From NCBI RefSeq assembly GCF_900188415.1, contig NZ_FZNV01000008.1, positions 62,001-126,000 of the forward strand: a DNA stretch of 64,000 nt, in the 5' to 3' direction. The notes below the pieces were generated by a model. That model searched no databases and was not told the origin of the DNA. It saw only the letters and a program-made list of their open reading frames with translations. The translations under genes were made by a program, and so were the position numbers. Numbering within the stretch: position 1 is the stretch's first letter; the number at the start of each line of letters is the position of its first letter. Positions 24,216-31,942 of the stretch are shown one piece after another. The stretch is from Maribacter sedimenticola. GTDB taxonomy: Bacteria; Bacteroidota; Bacteroidia; Flavobacteriales; Flavobacteriaceae.

Positions 24216-24256
24216 TAATGTTGCACAACGTAAGAATATAGATCATATGATCTATA
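24216..24256. other. array head junction with a 20-base palindrome
   Basis: TAATGTTGCACAAC (24216-24229) is the high boundary of the first cassette; its core matches 23634-23643. It is followed 7 bases on by the perfect palindrome TATAGATCATATGATCTATA (24237-24256). No site arm (TATGA or TTA-N6) follows, so this resembles the single-core junction expected between an attI-like insertion site and the first cassette. The palindrome's role is unknown. Confidence 0.5.
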
Positions 24257-24302
24257 TATATTTCATATGCGGAACTAAGATAAAAGATTTTTTATACCAT
24301 TA

Positions 24303-24640
24303 AAGGAGGATTCTGCCAATGGGTGTAAATTTCTGTTGTTTTGGTAGAACTATGACCCAATAATACTTGTATATGCCGTCTTCCATAAGGTGTGTGGTAA
24401 AACTGTGCTTGAGCATATGCGGGGAGCTACTTTTTATGGGTTCCCACTCTTATGGCGGCCATGGAAATCAGTTTCAATCCGTAGGATACCGTATAGGCCT
24501 TCTATTTTGGGTCTAAAAAATAAAGACCTTTGGATTTGTATTTCTTGTAATAAGTGCGAAGTTCCTTTAATAGGGTAGGGCTTAATACGGTCATTCTATC
24601 TTTCTTGTGCTTATATTTATTCGCGTCCCTCTAAAAGGGC
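24303..24640 (-). pseudogene. broken tyrosine recombinase (integrase)
   Basis: Three frames together give the C-terminal half of a phage-type integrase: KHKKDRMTVLSPTLLKELR and YYKKYKSKGLYFL (about 24504-24615), AAIRVG then APHMLKHSFTTHLMEDGI (24385-24450), and after a frameshift IQVLLGHSSTKTTEIYTH (24320-24375), with the catalytic His and Tyr. At least two frameshifts and stops break it, and the box II motif reads HMLKH where active enzymes have HxLRH, so the second catalytic Arg is Lys. The N-terminal half is not recognisable between 24640 and 24829. It is on the same strand as the cassettes, with its 3' end facing them. Whether it was an IntI or an XerC/D-like enzyme cannot be said. Confidence 0.8.
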
Positions 24641-24829
24641 GTTTAACGCTACAACTTTCCGGTTTTTAGGGTCATGTAACGAAAAATAGGTTTACCACTG
24701 CATTGAAAGATCACCATTGGCGGCATATATTTTAGGGACAGTAAAGTTTCGTCTTATGAATCATATGCACTTTCATATTCATTACTGTATTCAAAGGTGG
24801 GCAACTTTTTGAAATTAGGCATAAAAAAA

Positions 24830-24853
24830 ACGGTCTAGCGAAAGCTAAACCGT
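24830..24853 (-). terminator. intrinsic terminator downstream of tRNA-Met
   Basis: A hairpin of ten pairs with one mismatch (ACGGTCTAGC-GAAA-GCTAAACCGT), followed on the minus strand by eight T. It lies 17 bases after the 3' end of the tRNA gene. Confidence 0.8.
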
Positions 24854-24869
24854 AGATTTTGTTACTTAG

Positions 24870-24942
<73 letters not shown>

Positions 24943-25130
24943 ATATGGGTTTCATCTATCTTGTTTTTCAACCTCAGTTCATTACCCTGACAAGATGAGC
25001 GCTACTATTTGTAACGGGCGACAAATATACAACCAATTTATTCTATTTTCAAAACTTATTTAAAGAATCTTTTTTGGTGCACCTGCCACTAAAAAACTTA
25101 AAATCCATAACTTCGAATTTTAAGCAATTT

Positions 25131-26495
25131 ATGGAGACGATCAACGATTTTATTGCCAGTGCATTACCTTATACGGAATGGCCAATGTTTCTTTTACTTA
25201 TTGGGGGCGGACTTTTTCTGGTCTTTTATTCTAAGTTTATGCCATACCGTTTTTTTGGTCATGCCGTAGCGATTACAGCTGGTAAATATGACAACGCAAA
25301 CTCTGTAGGCGAAGTAAGTTCGTTCCAGGCATTATCATCCGCTGTGGCGGCCACAGTTGGTTTGGGTAATATTTCGGGGGTGGCAATTGCTATACATGAT
25401 GGTGGTCCGGGGGTTGTGTTTTGGATTTGGATGACCGCATTGATCGGTATGTGTATAAAATTTTATTCCTGTAGCTTATCTATAATGTATAGGGGTACTG
25501 ATTCTGATGGTAAGTTACAAGGAGGCCCTATGTATTATATTACTAAAGGTTTGGGGGAGAAGGCCCGTCCTTTGGCAACCTTTTTTGCCGTATGTGGACT
25601 ATTTGGTTTTCTGGGCGTATTTACGGCAAACCAGTTTACGGAAACCTTTATGAGTGTGGTAGAGCCCTCAACTACAATTCTTGATATGGGAGATGAAAAT
25701 TGGAAATGGACTATTGGCATTGTTCTGGCCATTGTAACCTCTTTTGTTATTTTTGGCGGACTCACAAAAATTGCCAAAGTTGCATCTGCTATAGTACCTT
25801 TTATGGTGGCGCTATATCTAGTAGCGGTTGTAGTGGTCATGGCTTTAAATTCGGAAATGATCCTGCCTTCGTTAAAAATGATCATCAGCCAGGCATGGGA
25901 CTTGAAATCTGCCGCAACCGGTGGTTTCTGGGGTTTGGTGATTATTGGTGTGCGCAGGGCCATGTTTTCCAATGAGGCAGGTTTGGGTAGTGCACCAATG
26001 TACCATGGGCAATCTAAGAATGATGAGCCCATAAGGGAAGGGCTGGTTGCAATGTTGGGTCCTTTTATAGATACGATTTTGGTTTGTACGTTTACGGCTA
26101 TAGTCATTATATTGAGTGGGGCCTACTTGGAAGATGTCAGTGGCATTGTAATGACCTTGTCCGCTTTTGAAACTACACTTTTTGGTTGGGGAGATGTGTT
26201 ATTAATGGTCATTGTTACCGCCTTTGCATTATCTACACTATTTACCTATTCATACTATGGCGTAAAATCCCTTTCGTTTTTGACCAATGCCAAAATTGGC
26301 AAACTGTACAATTGGTATTTTGTAATCATGATTGTATTTGCAGCGGTAGCTTCATTGAATTTGGTAAAGAATTTAATTGATTTGTCTTACGCACTTATGG
26401 TAATTCCCAATATGATTGCCGTACTTTTGTTGGCTCCCAAGGTTAATGCGGAAATGAAGAAATACCTAATTAAATTAAAAGATGGCAGAGCATAA
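25131..26495 (+). CDS. alanine/glycine:cation symporter (AGCS) family protein
   Basis: A sodium-coupled amino-acid symporter of the inner membrane, about 455 residues with some 10-11 helices. AGCS signatures are SVGEVSSFQALSSAVAATVGLGNISGVA, LQGGPMYYITKGLGEK and RRAMFSNEAGLGSAPMYH. The frame opens at a TTG at 25074, but the ATG at 25131 (METINDFIAS) gives the usual family start. The stop overlaps the start of era by 14 bases, so the two are co-transcribed. Confidence 0.92.
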   Translation: METINDFIASALPYTEWPMFLLLIGGGLFLVFYSKFMPYRFFGHAVAITAGKYDNANSVGEVSSFQALSSAVAATVGLGNISGVAIAIHDGGPGVVFWIWMTALIGMCIKFYSCSLSIMYRGTDSDGKLQGGPMYYITKGLGEKARPLATFFAVCGLFGFLGVFTANQFTETFMSVVEPSTTILDMGDENWKWTIGIVLAIVTSFVIFGGLTKIAKVASAIVPFMVALYLVAVVVVMALNSEMILPSLKMIISQAWDLKSAATGGFWGLVIIGVRRAMFSNEAGLGSAPMYHGQSKNDEPIREGLVAMLGPFIDTILVCTFTAIVIILSGAYLEDVSGIVMTLSAFETTLFGWGDVLLMVIVTAFALSTLFTYSYYGVKSLSFLTNAKIGKLYNWYFVIMIVFAAVASLNLVKNLIDLSYALMVIPNMIAVLLLAPKVNAEMKKYLIKLKDGRA

Positions 26496-27366
26496 GGCAG
26501 GATTTGTAAACATTATCGGTAATCCCAATGTGGGCAAATCCACATTAATGAATGCGTTCGTAGGGGAGAAGTTATCAATAATTACTTCAAAGGCACAGAC
26601 TACAAGACACCGAATTTTGGGAATCGTCAATGGTGACGATTTTCAAATGATATTGTCGGATACTCCAGGTATCATAAAGCCGGCCTATGAGTTGCAGAGC
26701 AGCATGATGGATTTTGTGAAATCTGCATTCGAAGATGCGGATGTCTTGTTGTATATGGTAGAAATAGGTGAAAAGGCGCTAAAGGATGAAGCTTTTTTCG
26801 AGAAAATAAAGAACAGTAAGATTCCTGTTTTGTTATTGTTGAACAAAGTGGATACCGCCACGCAGGAGCTATTGGAAGAACAGGTGCAGTATTGGCAGCA
26901 AATGTTGCCCAATGTAGAGTTGCATCCTATTTCAGCGCTATCAAATTTTAATATTAAAGGTGTTTTTGAGCGCATTATAGAATTGTTGCCCAACTCGCCC
27001 GCTTACTATCCAAAAGACCAATTAACGGATAAACCGGAACGCTTTTTTGTAAACGAGACCATACGCGAAAAAATCCTGTTAAACTACAAAAAGGAGATAC
27101 CCTATGCCGTAGAAATCGAGACCGAAGAGTTTTTTGAAGATGAGGATATTATTAGAATGCGATCCGTAATAATGGTTGAACGCGATTCTCAGAAAGGTAT
27201 TATCATTGGTCATAAAGGTTCTGCCTTAAAAAAAGTAGGGATAGAGGCTAGAAAAGACTTGGAGAAGTTTTTTGGCAAACAGGTCCATATTGAACTTTAT
27301 GTAAAAGTGAACAAAAATTGGCGTAGTAACGCACGTCAATTAAAACGCTTTGGATATAATAGCTAA
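26482..27366 (+). CDS. era: GTPase Era
   Basis: Essential GTPase that binds 16S rRNA and assists 30S assembly. G1 is GNPNVGKSTL, G3 is DTPG and G4 is LNKVD. The KH domain near the C-terminus has QKGIIIGHKGSALKKVG. At 294 residues it is of usual length. It overlaps the AGCS symporter gene by 14 bases. Confidence 0.97.
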   Translation: MAEHKAGFVNIIGNPNVGKSTLMNAFVGEKLSIITSKAQTTRHRILGIVNGDDFQMILSDTPGIIKPAYELQSSMMDFVKSAFEDADVLLYMVEIGEKALKDEAFFEKIKNSKIPVLLLLNKVDTATQELLEEQVQYWQQMLPNVELHPISALSNFNIKGVFERIIELLPNSPAYYPKDQLTDKPERFFVNETIREKILLNYKKEIPYAVEIETEEFFEDEDIIRMRSVIMVERDSQKGIIIGHKGSALKKVGIEARKDLEKFFGKQVHIELYVKVNKNWRSNARQLKRFGYNS

Positions 27367-27555
27367 GAAGATTTCATAATTAATTAGTTCTTTTCGAAGA
27401 AACTTTAATTATTAACTTTTAATTAGGTTTATATTAATGTCTAATATTTAGTAAGTTATATTTTAAATTTTATTTATGCTCTTTTTTTATTGACTTAAAA
27501 AATAGAATTAATGTCTGAAAATCAAATTCCTTGTTAAAGATAAGAATGAAAATAC

Positions 27556-27563
27556 TATCTTTG
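27556..27563 (+). promoter_or_regulatory. TAnnTTTG -7 box before the NeuD-like gene
   Basis: TATCTTTG, the Bacteroidota -7 consensus, lies 33 bases before the ATG at 27597. A TTG (27531) further upstream is a possible -33 element, though its distance (about 22 bases) is a little long. Two copies of CGATGAAATGCA (27570-27581, 27590-27601) follow in the leader. Confidence 0.5.
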
Positions 27564-27596
27564 TCTTTTCGATGAAATGCATAAAAACCCGATGAA

Positions 27597-28331
27597 ATGC
27601 ACAATGTTATTATTTTTGGAGCTTCTGGACATGGAAGTGTTGTGTTGGATTGTTTAGAAAAAGAAGGTAGATATAACGTTGTTGGATTTGTCGATTCTTA
27701 TAAAAAGAAAGGGACTACAATTAATGGATATCAAGTATTAGGTAGTGAATTTGATCTTCCTTTTCTAATGAATAGATTTAATATTTATGGAGGTCTAGTG
27801 GCTATAGGTGATAACTGGACTAGAAAGCTCATTGTTGATCGTATCATTAAAATAATTCCTAATTTTAATTTTGTGAATACCGTTCACCCAAAGGCTGTGA
27901 TCGGAAAGGATGTTTTAATGGGCTGTGGTAGCGTAATTATGCCTGGCGCTATTGTAAACGCAAATGCCGTAATTCATGATTTTTGTATTATTAATACAAA
28001 TTCTTCTTTAGGTCATGATGGCGTAATGGATAGTTACTCAAGCCTTGCTCCATCGGTATGTAGTGGTGGTAACTTAAGCTTAGGACAGTTTTCTGCCGTA
28101 AGTTTAGGTGTAAATATCATTAATGGAATTAAAATAGGTTCTCATACTGTAATAGGTGCAGGAGCATTAGTTGTTGATAATTTTGGCGATTACGTAGTTG
28201 CTTATGGCTCTCCGGCAAGGATAATTCGCAAAAGATCTAAGGGTGAATCATATTTGGGATCTTCTAAGACAAAGCTAGATGCTACAACATTAGAGTATAA
28301 AGATAAAATAGAGCTAAACCTCTCTAGTTAG
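27597..28331 (+). CDS. NeuD-family acetyltransferase
   Basis: A sugar O- or N-acyltransferase of 244 residues. The N-terminal nucleotide-fold part begins NVIIFGASGHGSVVLDCLE. The left-handed beta-helix follows with repeated hexapeptides (IGKDVLMGCGSVIMPGAIVNANAVIHDF, NLSLGQFSAVSLGVNIING), then a CoA-site stretch IGAGALVVDNFGDYVVAYGSPARIIR. Members modify sialic acids or other surface sugars. Odd context: it stands alone between era and der, with AT-rich flanks and no sugar genes, which suggests insertion. Confidence 0.85.
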   Translation: MHNVIIFGASGHGSVVLDCLEKEGRYNVVGFVDSYKKKGTTINGYQVLGSEFDLPFLMNRFNIYGGLVAIGDNWTRKLIVDRIIKIIPNFNFVNTVHPKAVIGKDVLMGCGSVIMPGAIVNANAVIHDFCIINTNSSLGHDGVMDSYSSLAPSVCSGGNLSLGQFSAVSLGVNIINGIKIGSHTVIGAGALVVDNFGDYVVAYGSPARIIRKRSKGESYLGSSKTKLDATTLEYKDKIELNLSS

Positions 28332-28359
28332 GTTTTAGTGTTTGTGCCATATTAAGTGT

Positions 28360-28367
28360 TACCTTTG
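28360..28367 (+). promoter_or_regulatory. TAnnTTTG -7 box of der
   Basis: TACCTTTG, 15 bases before the der ATG (28383). A TTTG at 28341 is a candidate -33 element but is closer than usual (15 bases). Confidence 0.5.
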
Positions 28368-28382
28368 CGCCAAATTTAAGCT

Positions 28383-29687
28383 ATGAGTGCAATTGTTGCC
28401 ATTGTGGGGAGACCCAATGTAGGTAAATCAACGTTTTTTAACAGATTAATTCAAAGACGCGAGGCTATTGTAGATGCCGTCAGTGGCGTTACCCGTGATC
28501 GTCACTATGGTAAGAGTGATTGGAACGGAAAGGAGTTTTCTGTTATAGATACGGGTGGTTATGTTGTTGGTAGTGATGATGTGTTCGAAAAGGAAATTGA
28601 TAGACAGGTTGAGCTTGCCATTGAAGAGGCAGATGCCATAATTTTCATGGTTGATGTAGAAACAGGGGTAACGGGTATGGATGAGGATGTGGCCAAACTG
28701 TTACGTAGGGTCAAAAAGCCTGTTTTTTTGGCGGTGAACAAGGTGGATAATGCTAAAAGGGCAGAAGATGCCGTAGAATTTTACTCATTAGGATTGGGTG
28801 AATATTATACACTTTCCAGTATAAACGGTGGTGGTACGGGAGATTTATTGGATGCGCTTGTAGAGGAATTGCCAGATGTGGTCGAGGAAAAGAGCGAGTT
28901 ACCACGATTTGCTGTTGTAGGTAGGCCCAATGCGGGAAAATCTTCGTTCATAAATGCATTGATCGGGGAGGAAAGATACATAGTGACAGATATTGCCGGT
29001 ACTACCAGGGATAGTATAGATACCAAGTACAACCGATATGGATTTGAGTTCAATTTGGTGGATACGGCCGGTATACGCCGAAAGTCGAAGGTAAAGGAGG
29101 ACTTGGAATTTTATTCGGTTATGCGTTCCGTAAGGGCAATTGAGCATTGTGATGTATGTATACTCATGCTAGATGCCACCAGAGGTTTTGATGGTCAGGT
29201 AGAGAATATTTTTTGGCTTGCACAACGTAACCATAAAGGAATTGTAATTCTGGTAAATAAATGGGATTTGGTAGAGGATAAGGAGACCAATACCATAAAA
29301 CATTATACACAAAGAATTAAAAAAGCAATTGAGCCGTTTACAGATGTGCCAATTCTATTTGTTTCGGTATTGACCAAACAACGTATTTTCAAGGCTATTG
29401 AAACTGCCGTAGAAGTCTATAATAATAGGAACAGAAAAATCATTACGCGTAAATTCAATGAGGTCATGTTGCCTATCATTGAAAATTATCCTCCACCGGC
29501 GTATAAAGGAAAATTTGTAAAGATCAAATTCTGTACACAGCTGCCTACGCCTTACCCACAATTTGCATTTTTCTGTAACCTCCCGCAATATGTGCGTGAA
29601 CCCTATAAACGTTATTTGGAAAATAAAATCCGAGAGGAATTTGATTTCTCCGGTGTACCCATTACAGTATTTATGAGGAAGAAATAG
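28383..29687 (+). CDS. der: ribosome biogenesis GTPase Der (EngA)
   Basis: Two tandem GTPase domains and a KH-like C-terminus; acts in 50S assembly. The first P-loop is [12 protein letters not shown] (about 9-20) with DTGG, the second [12 protein letters not shown] (about 180) with DTAG, and NKWD is the second G4. At 434 residues it is of normal length. A strong hairpin terminator follows. Confidence 0.97.
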   Translation: MSAIVAIVGRPNVGKSTFFNRLIQRREAIVDAVSGVTRDRHYGKSDWNGKEFSVIDTGGYVVGSDDVFEKEIDRQVELAIEEADAIIFMVDVETGVTGMDEDVAKLLRRVKKPVFLAVNKVDNAKRAEDAVEFYSLGLGEYYTLSSINGGGTGDLLDALVEELPDVVEEKSELPRFAVVGRPNAGKSSFINALIGEERYIVTDIAGTTRDSIDTKYNRYGFEFNLVDTAGIRRKSKVKEDLEFYSVMRSVRAIEHCDVCILMLDATRGFDGQVENIFWLAQRNHKGIVILVNKWDLVEDKETNTIKHYTQRIKKAIEPFTDVPILFVSVLTKQRIFKAIETAVEVYNNRNRKIITRKFNEVMLPIIENYPPPAYKGKFVKIKFCTQLPTPYPQFAFFCNLPQYVREPYKRYLENKIREEFDFSGVPITVFMRKK

Positions 29688-29709
29688 TGTAATACTATCT
29701 GTTTTATTA

Positions 29710-29752
29710 ATGGTCAAATGATTTTATTAGGTAAAATCGTTTGATCATTTTT
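29710..29752 (+). terminator. intrinsic terminator of der
   Basis: A 17-base-pair stem with two mismatches (29710-29726 with 29732-29748) and a five-base loop, then TTTTATT. It separates the convergent der and TPM genes and may serve both. Confidence 0.8.
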
Positions 29753-29776
29753 ATTGGTATTTGCCAACAATCGTAA

Positions 29777-30562
29777 CTACCAACCACCAGAAGCGCCGCC
29801 GCCGCCAAAGCCACCGCCGCCGAAACCTCCTCCAAATCCTCCGCCGCCAAAACTTCCGCCGCCACCGCCAAAACCTCCTGATCCGTTGGAGCGTCCCATA
29901 TTGCTAAGAATGATCATATCCCACGGGCTAAGACCTTTTCTTCTACCTCTACCGTTATTGTTATCATCATCTTTTCTGCTCCACAATAAAAATAAGATCA
30001 GGATAAATATTATAAACGGCAGATAAGAGGAGAACGGAGTACCACTACCGGTATCAAAGGAACGTTCTTCCTTAAACTCACCGTTCAATACTTGAAAAAT
30101 GACATCTGTTCCTTTATCCAGGCCTGCATAATAGTTTCCGGTCCTGAATTCAGGAAGAATAATGTTTTCTATAATACGTTTAGATAAGGCATCGGTCAAC
30201 GAACCTTCAACACCATAGCCGGTATTAATGGCTATCTTTCTATCATCCTTGGCCAATAAGATCAGTATACCGTTATCCTTGCCCTTTTGTCCAATGCCCC
30301 AGGCTTGTCCCCAATTTGCACCCAGGTAGTTGATGTTTTCGCCCATGGTACTACCAATAATGGCAACTACAATTTGGGTAGAGGTACTGTCGGAATAGCG
30401 CACCAGTTTCTGGCTCAATGCAACTTTTTGTTGACTATTTAATAGGTCTAGATAATCATATACGCTGGTTTCTAGCGCTGGCTTTTCAGGAATTTCAAAT
30501 TGACTCCAAATGGGGTTGCACCAAAAAAAAAGAATTAAAAGACTAGCCTTTAGATATCTCAT
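29777..30562 (-). CDS. secreted TPM domain protein with Gly-rich tail
   Basis: A 261-residue envelope protein. It has a signal peptide (LLILFFWCNPIWSQ), a TPM/DUF477 domain at about 25-150 (VYDYLDLLNSQQKVALSQKL, GKDNGILILLAKDDRKIAINTGYGVEG), one membrane helix (YLPFIIFILILFLLWS) and a C-terminus of almost only Gly, Phe and Ser. TPM proteins act in photosystem repair or membrane protein turnover in other groups; their bacterial role is not settled. It overlaps the preceding TPM gene by 20 bases. Confidence 0.88.
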   Translation of the reverse strand: MRYLKASLLILFFWCNPIWSQFEIPEKPALETSVYDYLDLLNSQQKVALSQKLVRYSDSTSTQIVVAIIGSTMGENINYLGANWGQAWGIGQKGKDNGILILLAKDDRKIAINTGYGVEGSLTDALSKRIIENIILPEFRTGNYYAGLDKGTDVIFQVLNGEFKEERSFDTGSGTPFSSYLPFIIFILILFLLWSRKDDDNNNGRGRRKGLSPWDMIILSNMGRSNGSGGFGGGGGSFGGGGFGGGFGGGGFGGGGASGGW

Positions 30563-31001
30563 TGCTCAATTCATTGGTGTCGTCCGTTTGCCACGGAAAA
30601 TGCGCTTTTAATTCCAAACCTGCCTTAAGGATTCCTGCTATAATACCTTCTTTGTAAGCACCTTTGATAAAATGTTTTTGAATGGTATCTTTTGTAGTTT
30701 GCCAAAAATCCGCAGGAACTACCTTATCTATGCCCTTATCGCCGCAGATAACAAATTTTCTATCATTGACCGCCACATAGAGCAAAACACCGTTCTCCTG
30801 TTTGGTGTTATCCATTTTTAAGATATGGAATACCTCCTTGGCCCGTTCATAATGATCTTTTGTGGTATGTGCCTCTATATGCACCCGTATTTCGCCAGAG
30901 GTATTGTTTTCGGCCTCTATAATAGCCTCCACAATTTCTTGTTCTTCGGTTTGTGTCAAAAAATCTTCTACTCTGGACATATAGGGATCAATCAAATTCA
31001 A
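30543..31001 (-). CDS. cytosolic TPM domain protein
   Basis: A 152-residue protein with a TPM/DUF477 domain (IVEAIIEAENNTSGEIRVHIEAHT, NGVLLYVAVNDRKFVICGDKGIDKVV) and no signal peptide. It lies between lemA (14-base overlap with its end) and the secreted TPM gene (20-base overlap). LemA and paired TPM proteins commonly go together in Bacteroidota. Confidence 0.88.
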   Translation of the reverse strand: MNLIDPYMSRVEDFLTQTEEQEIVEAIIEAENNTSGEIRVHIEAHTTKDHYERAKEVFHILKMDNTKQENGVLLYVAVNDRKFVICGDKGIDKVVPADFWQTTKDTIQKHFIKGAYKEGIIAGILKAGLELKAHFPWQTDDTNELSNEISKG

Positions 31002-31587
31002 AATTCACGTCAGGTGCGTTTTCAGAACCTACATCCGCTTTGTAGTATGCTAGCTCATCAAAATTCAGAAAACCTGCCAATATTGAATTTGGGAATTTTT
31101 TAATGTGCAGGTTGTAAGGCTCAACGGATGCGTTGAATCTGTCCCTGGCCACGTTTATTCTATTTTCAGTGCCTTCTAATTGTGATTGAAGTTCAAGGAA
31201 ATTTTGGTTAGCTTTTAAATCAGGGTAACGTTCTACGGTCACCAATAATCTGCTCAAAGCACTGCTAAGACCACTTTGTGCCTGGTTGAACTGCGCTAAT
31301 TGCTCTGGAGTTATATTGGCAGGATCAATGCTAACGGAAGTTGCTTTTGCTCTTGCTTCGATGACATCGGTCAATGTACCTCTTTCAAAATCTGCAGCAC
31401 CTTGTACGGTTTTCACCAAATTGCCTATTAAGTCATTTCTACGTTGATATTGACTTTCGACATTGGCCCAACTTTTAGTGGAAGTTTCCTTTAAAGCTAC
31501 GGCTGTGTTGTTGAATCCTACGCCCCATTGGTATAGCCCAAATGCAATGACGACAATTACGATTAATGCAATAATTCCTTTTTTCAT
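30988..31587 (-). CDS. lemA: LemA family protein
   Basis: A 199-residue protein with an N-terminal membrane anchor (IIALIVIVVIAFGLYQWG) followed by helical bundles, ending NFDELAYYKADVGSENAPDVNF. VQGAADFERGTLTDVIEARAKATS and RYPDLKANQNFLELQSQLEGTENRINVARD are family signatures. Function unknown. It belongs to an overlapping operon with the two TPM genes. Confidence 0.92.
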   Translation of the reverse strand: MKKGIIALIVIVVIAFGLYQWGVGFNNTAVALKETSTKSWANVESQYQRRNDLIGNLVKTVQGAADFERGTLTDVIEARAKATSVSIDPANITPEQLAQFNQAQSGLSSALSRLLVTVERYPDLKANQNFLELQSQLEGTENRINVARDRFNASVEPYNLHIKKFPNSILAGFLNFDELAYYKADVGSENAPDVNFEFD

Positions 31588-31612
31588 AATGGTAGTGTTA
31601 TATAGTGTAGTG

Positions 31613-31942
31613 TTATAATTGGTCCTTTATTTTGTTCAGTTCTGCTTTAACCCGTTCCAGCTTTTGAATGATATCAAAATTGGAAAGCGTTTTTTGCTTT
31701 TCTTCCTTTAAATGTATTTTGGCCCCCTCCAAGGTAAAGCCCCGTTCTTTGACCAAATGGTAGATCAGTTGAAGGTTCTTTATGTCTTGGGGTGTAAATT
31801 TTCTATTGCCCTTGGCATTTTTTTTAGGCTGTAAAACGTCAAATTCCTTTTCCCAAAAACGAATTAATGAGGCATTGACCTTAAAGGCCTTGGCCACTTC
31901 GCCAATTCCGTAATATCTTTTTTCTGGGAGTTCTATCTGCAT
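31613..31942 (-). CDS. MerR-like transcriptional regulator
   Basis: A 109-residue protein with a winged-helix domain (RYYGIGEVAKAFKVNASLIRFWEKEFDVLQPKKN, then KFTPQDIKNLQLIYHLVKERGFTLEGA) and a short helical C-terminus that may form a coiled coil. It has no effector domain. Its start overlaps the M23 peptidase stop by a base. It is probably co-transcribed with lemA. Confidence 0.88.
   Translation of the reverse strand: MQIELPEKRYYGIGEVAKAFKVNASLIRFWEKEFDVLQPKKNAKGNRKFTPQDIKNLQLIYHLVKERGFTLEGAKIHLKEEKQKTLSNFDIIQKLERVKAELNKIKDQL

Larger units (their letters stand above)
13561..24256 (-). mobile_element. integron-like gene-cassette array
   Basis: Thirteen genes, all on the minus strand, lie in ten gene-bearing units. 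Between units are related, foldable repeats ending low-side in AAC-N8/9-TATGA and high-side in TTA-N6-GTT. The bases beside AAC and GTT match across each gene, not across each repeat: 10 of 10 at 22925/23506, 22091/22734, 18493/19029 and 23634/24220, 9 of 9 at 15593/16048, 7 of 7 at 14558/15416, 9 of 11 at 16239/18299, 8 of 9 at 19693/21631. This is the trace expected when circular cassettes recombine at G|TT, as in integrons (attC sites). One unit (19171-19632) does not fit and the far unit (13768-14436) fits poorly. A broken tyrosine recombinase lies at the high end. By known terms this is a CALIN-like array (attC cluster without a working IntI), but membership of the classic integron family is inferred, not shown. 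Confidence 0.8.

Noticed and set aside
13561-24256. The repeats as a CRISPR array
   Set aside because: Repeats are 57-275 bp, differ from each other, fold on themselves and flank whole genes; there are no short regular spacers or cas genes.
13561-24256. The repeats as plain MITE or REP copies
   Set aside because: A MITE copy should have matching ends within itself and leave target duplications; here ends match across the gene between two repeats. Not fully excluded for the inner stem-loops.
13561-24256. A prophage or a polysaccharide utilisation locus
   Set aside because: No capsid, terminase, SusC/SusD or glycoside hydrolase genes were seen.
13561-24256. Toxin-antitoxin pairs, common in large integrons
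   Set aside because: No adjacent small gene pair with known toxin or antitoxin motifs was found among the units.
24390-24578. A plus-strand 62-codon frame
   Set aside because: It lies over the integrase remnant on the other strand and its product has no likeness to any family.
29754-30026. A proline-rich plus-strand frame
   Set aside because: It is the reverse of the Gly-rich tail of the TPM protein.
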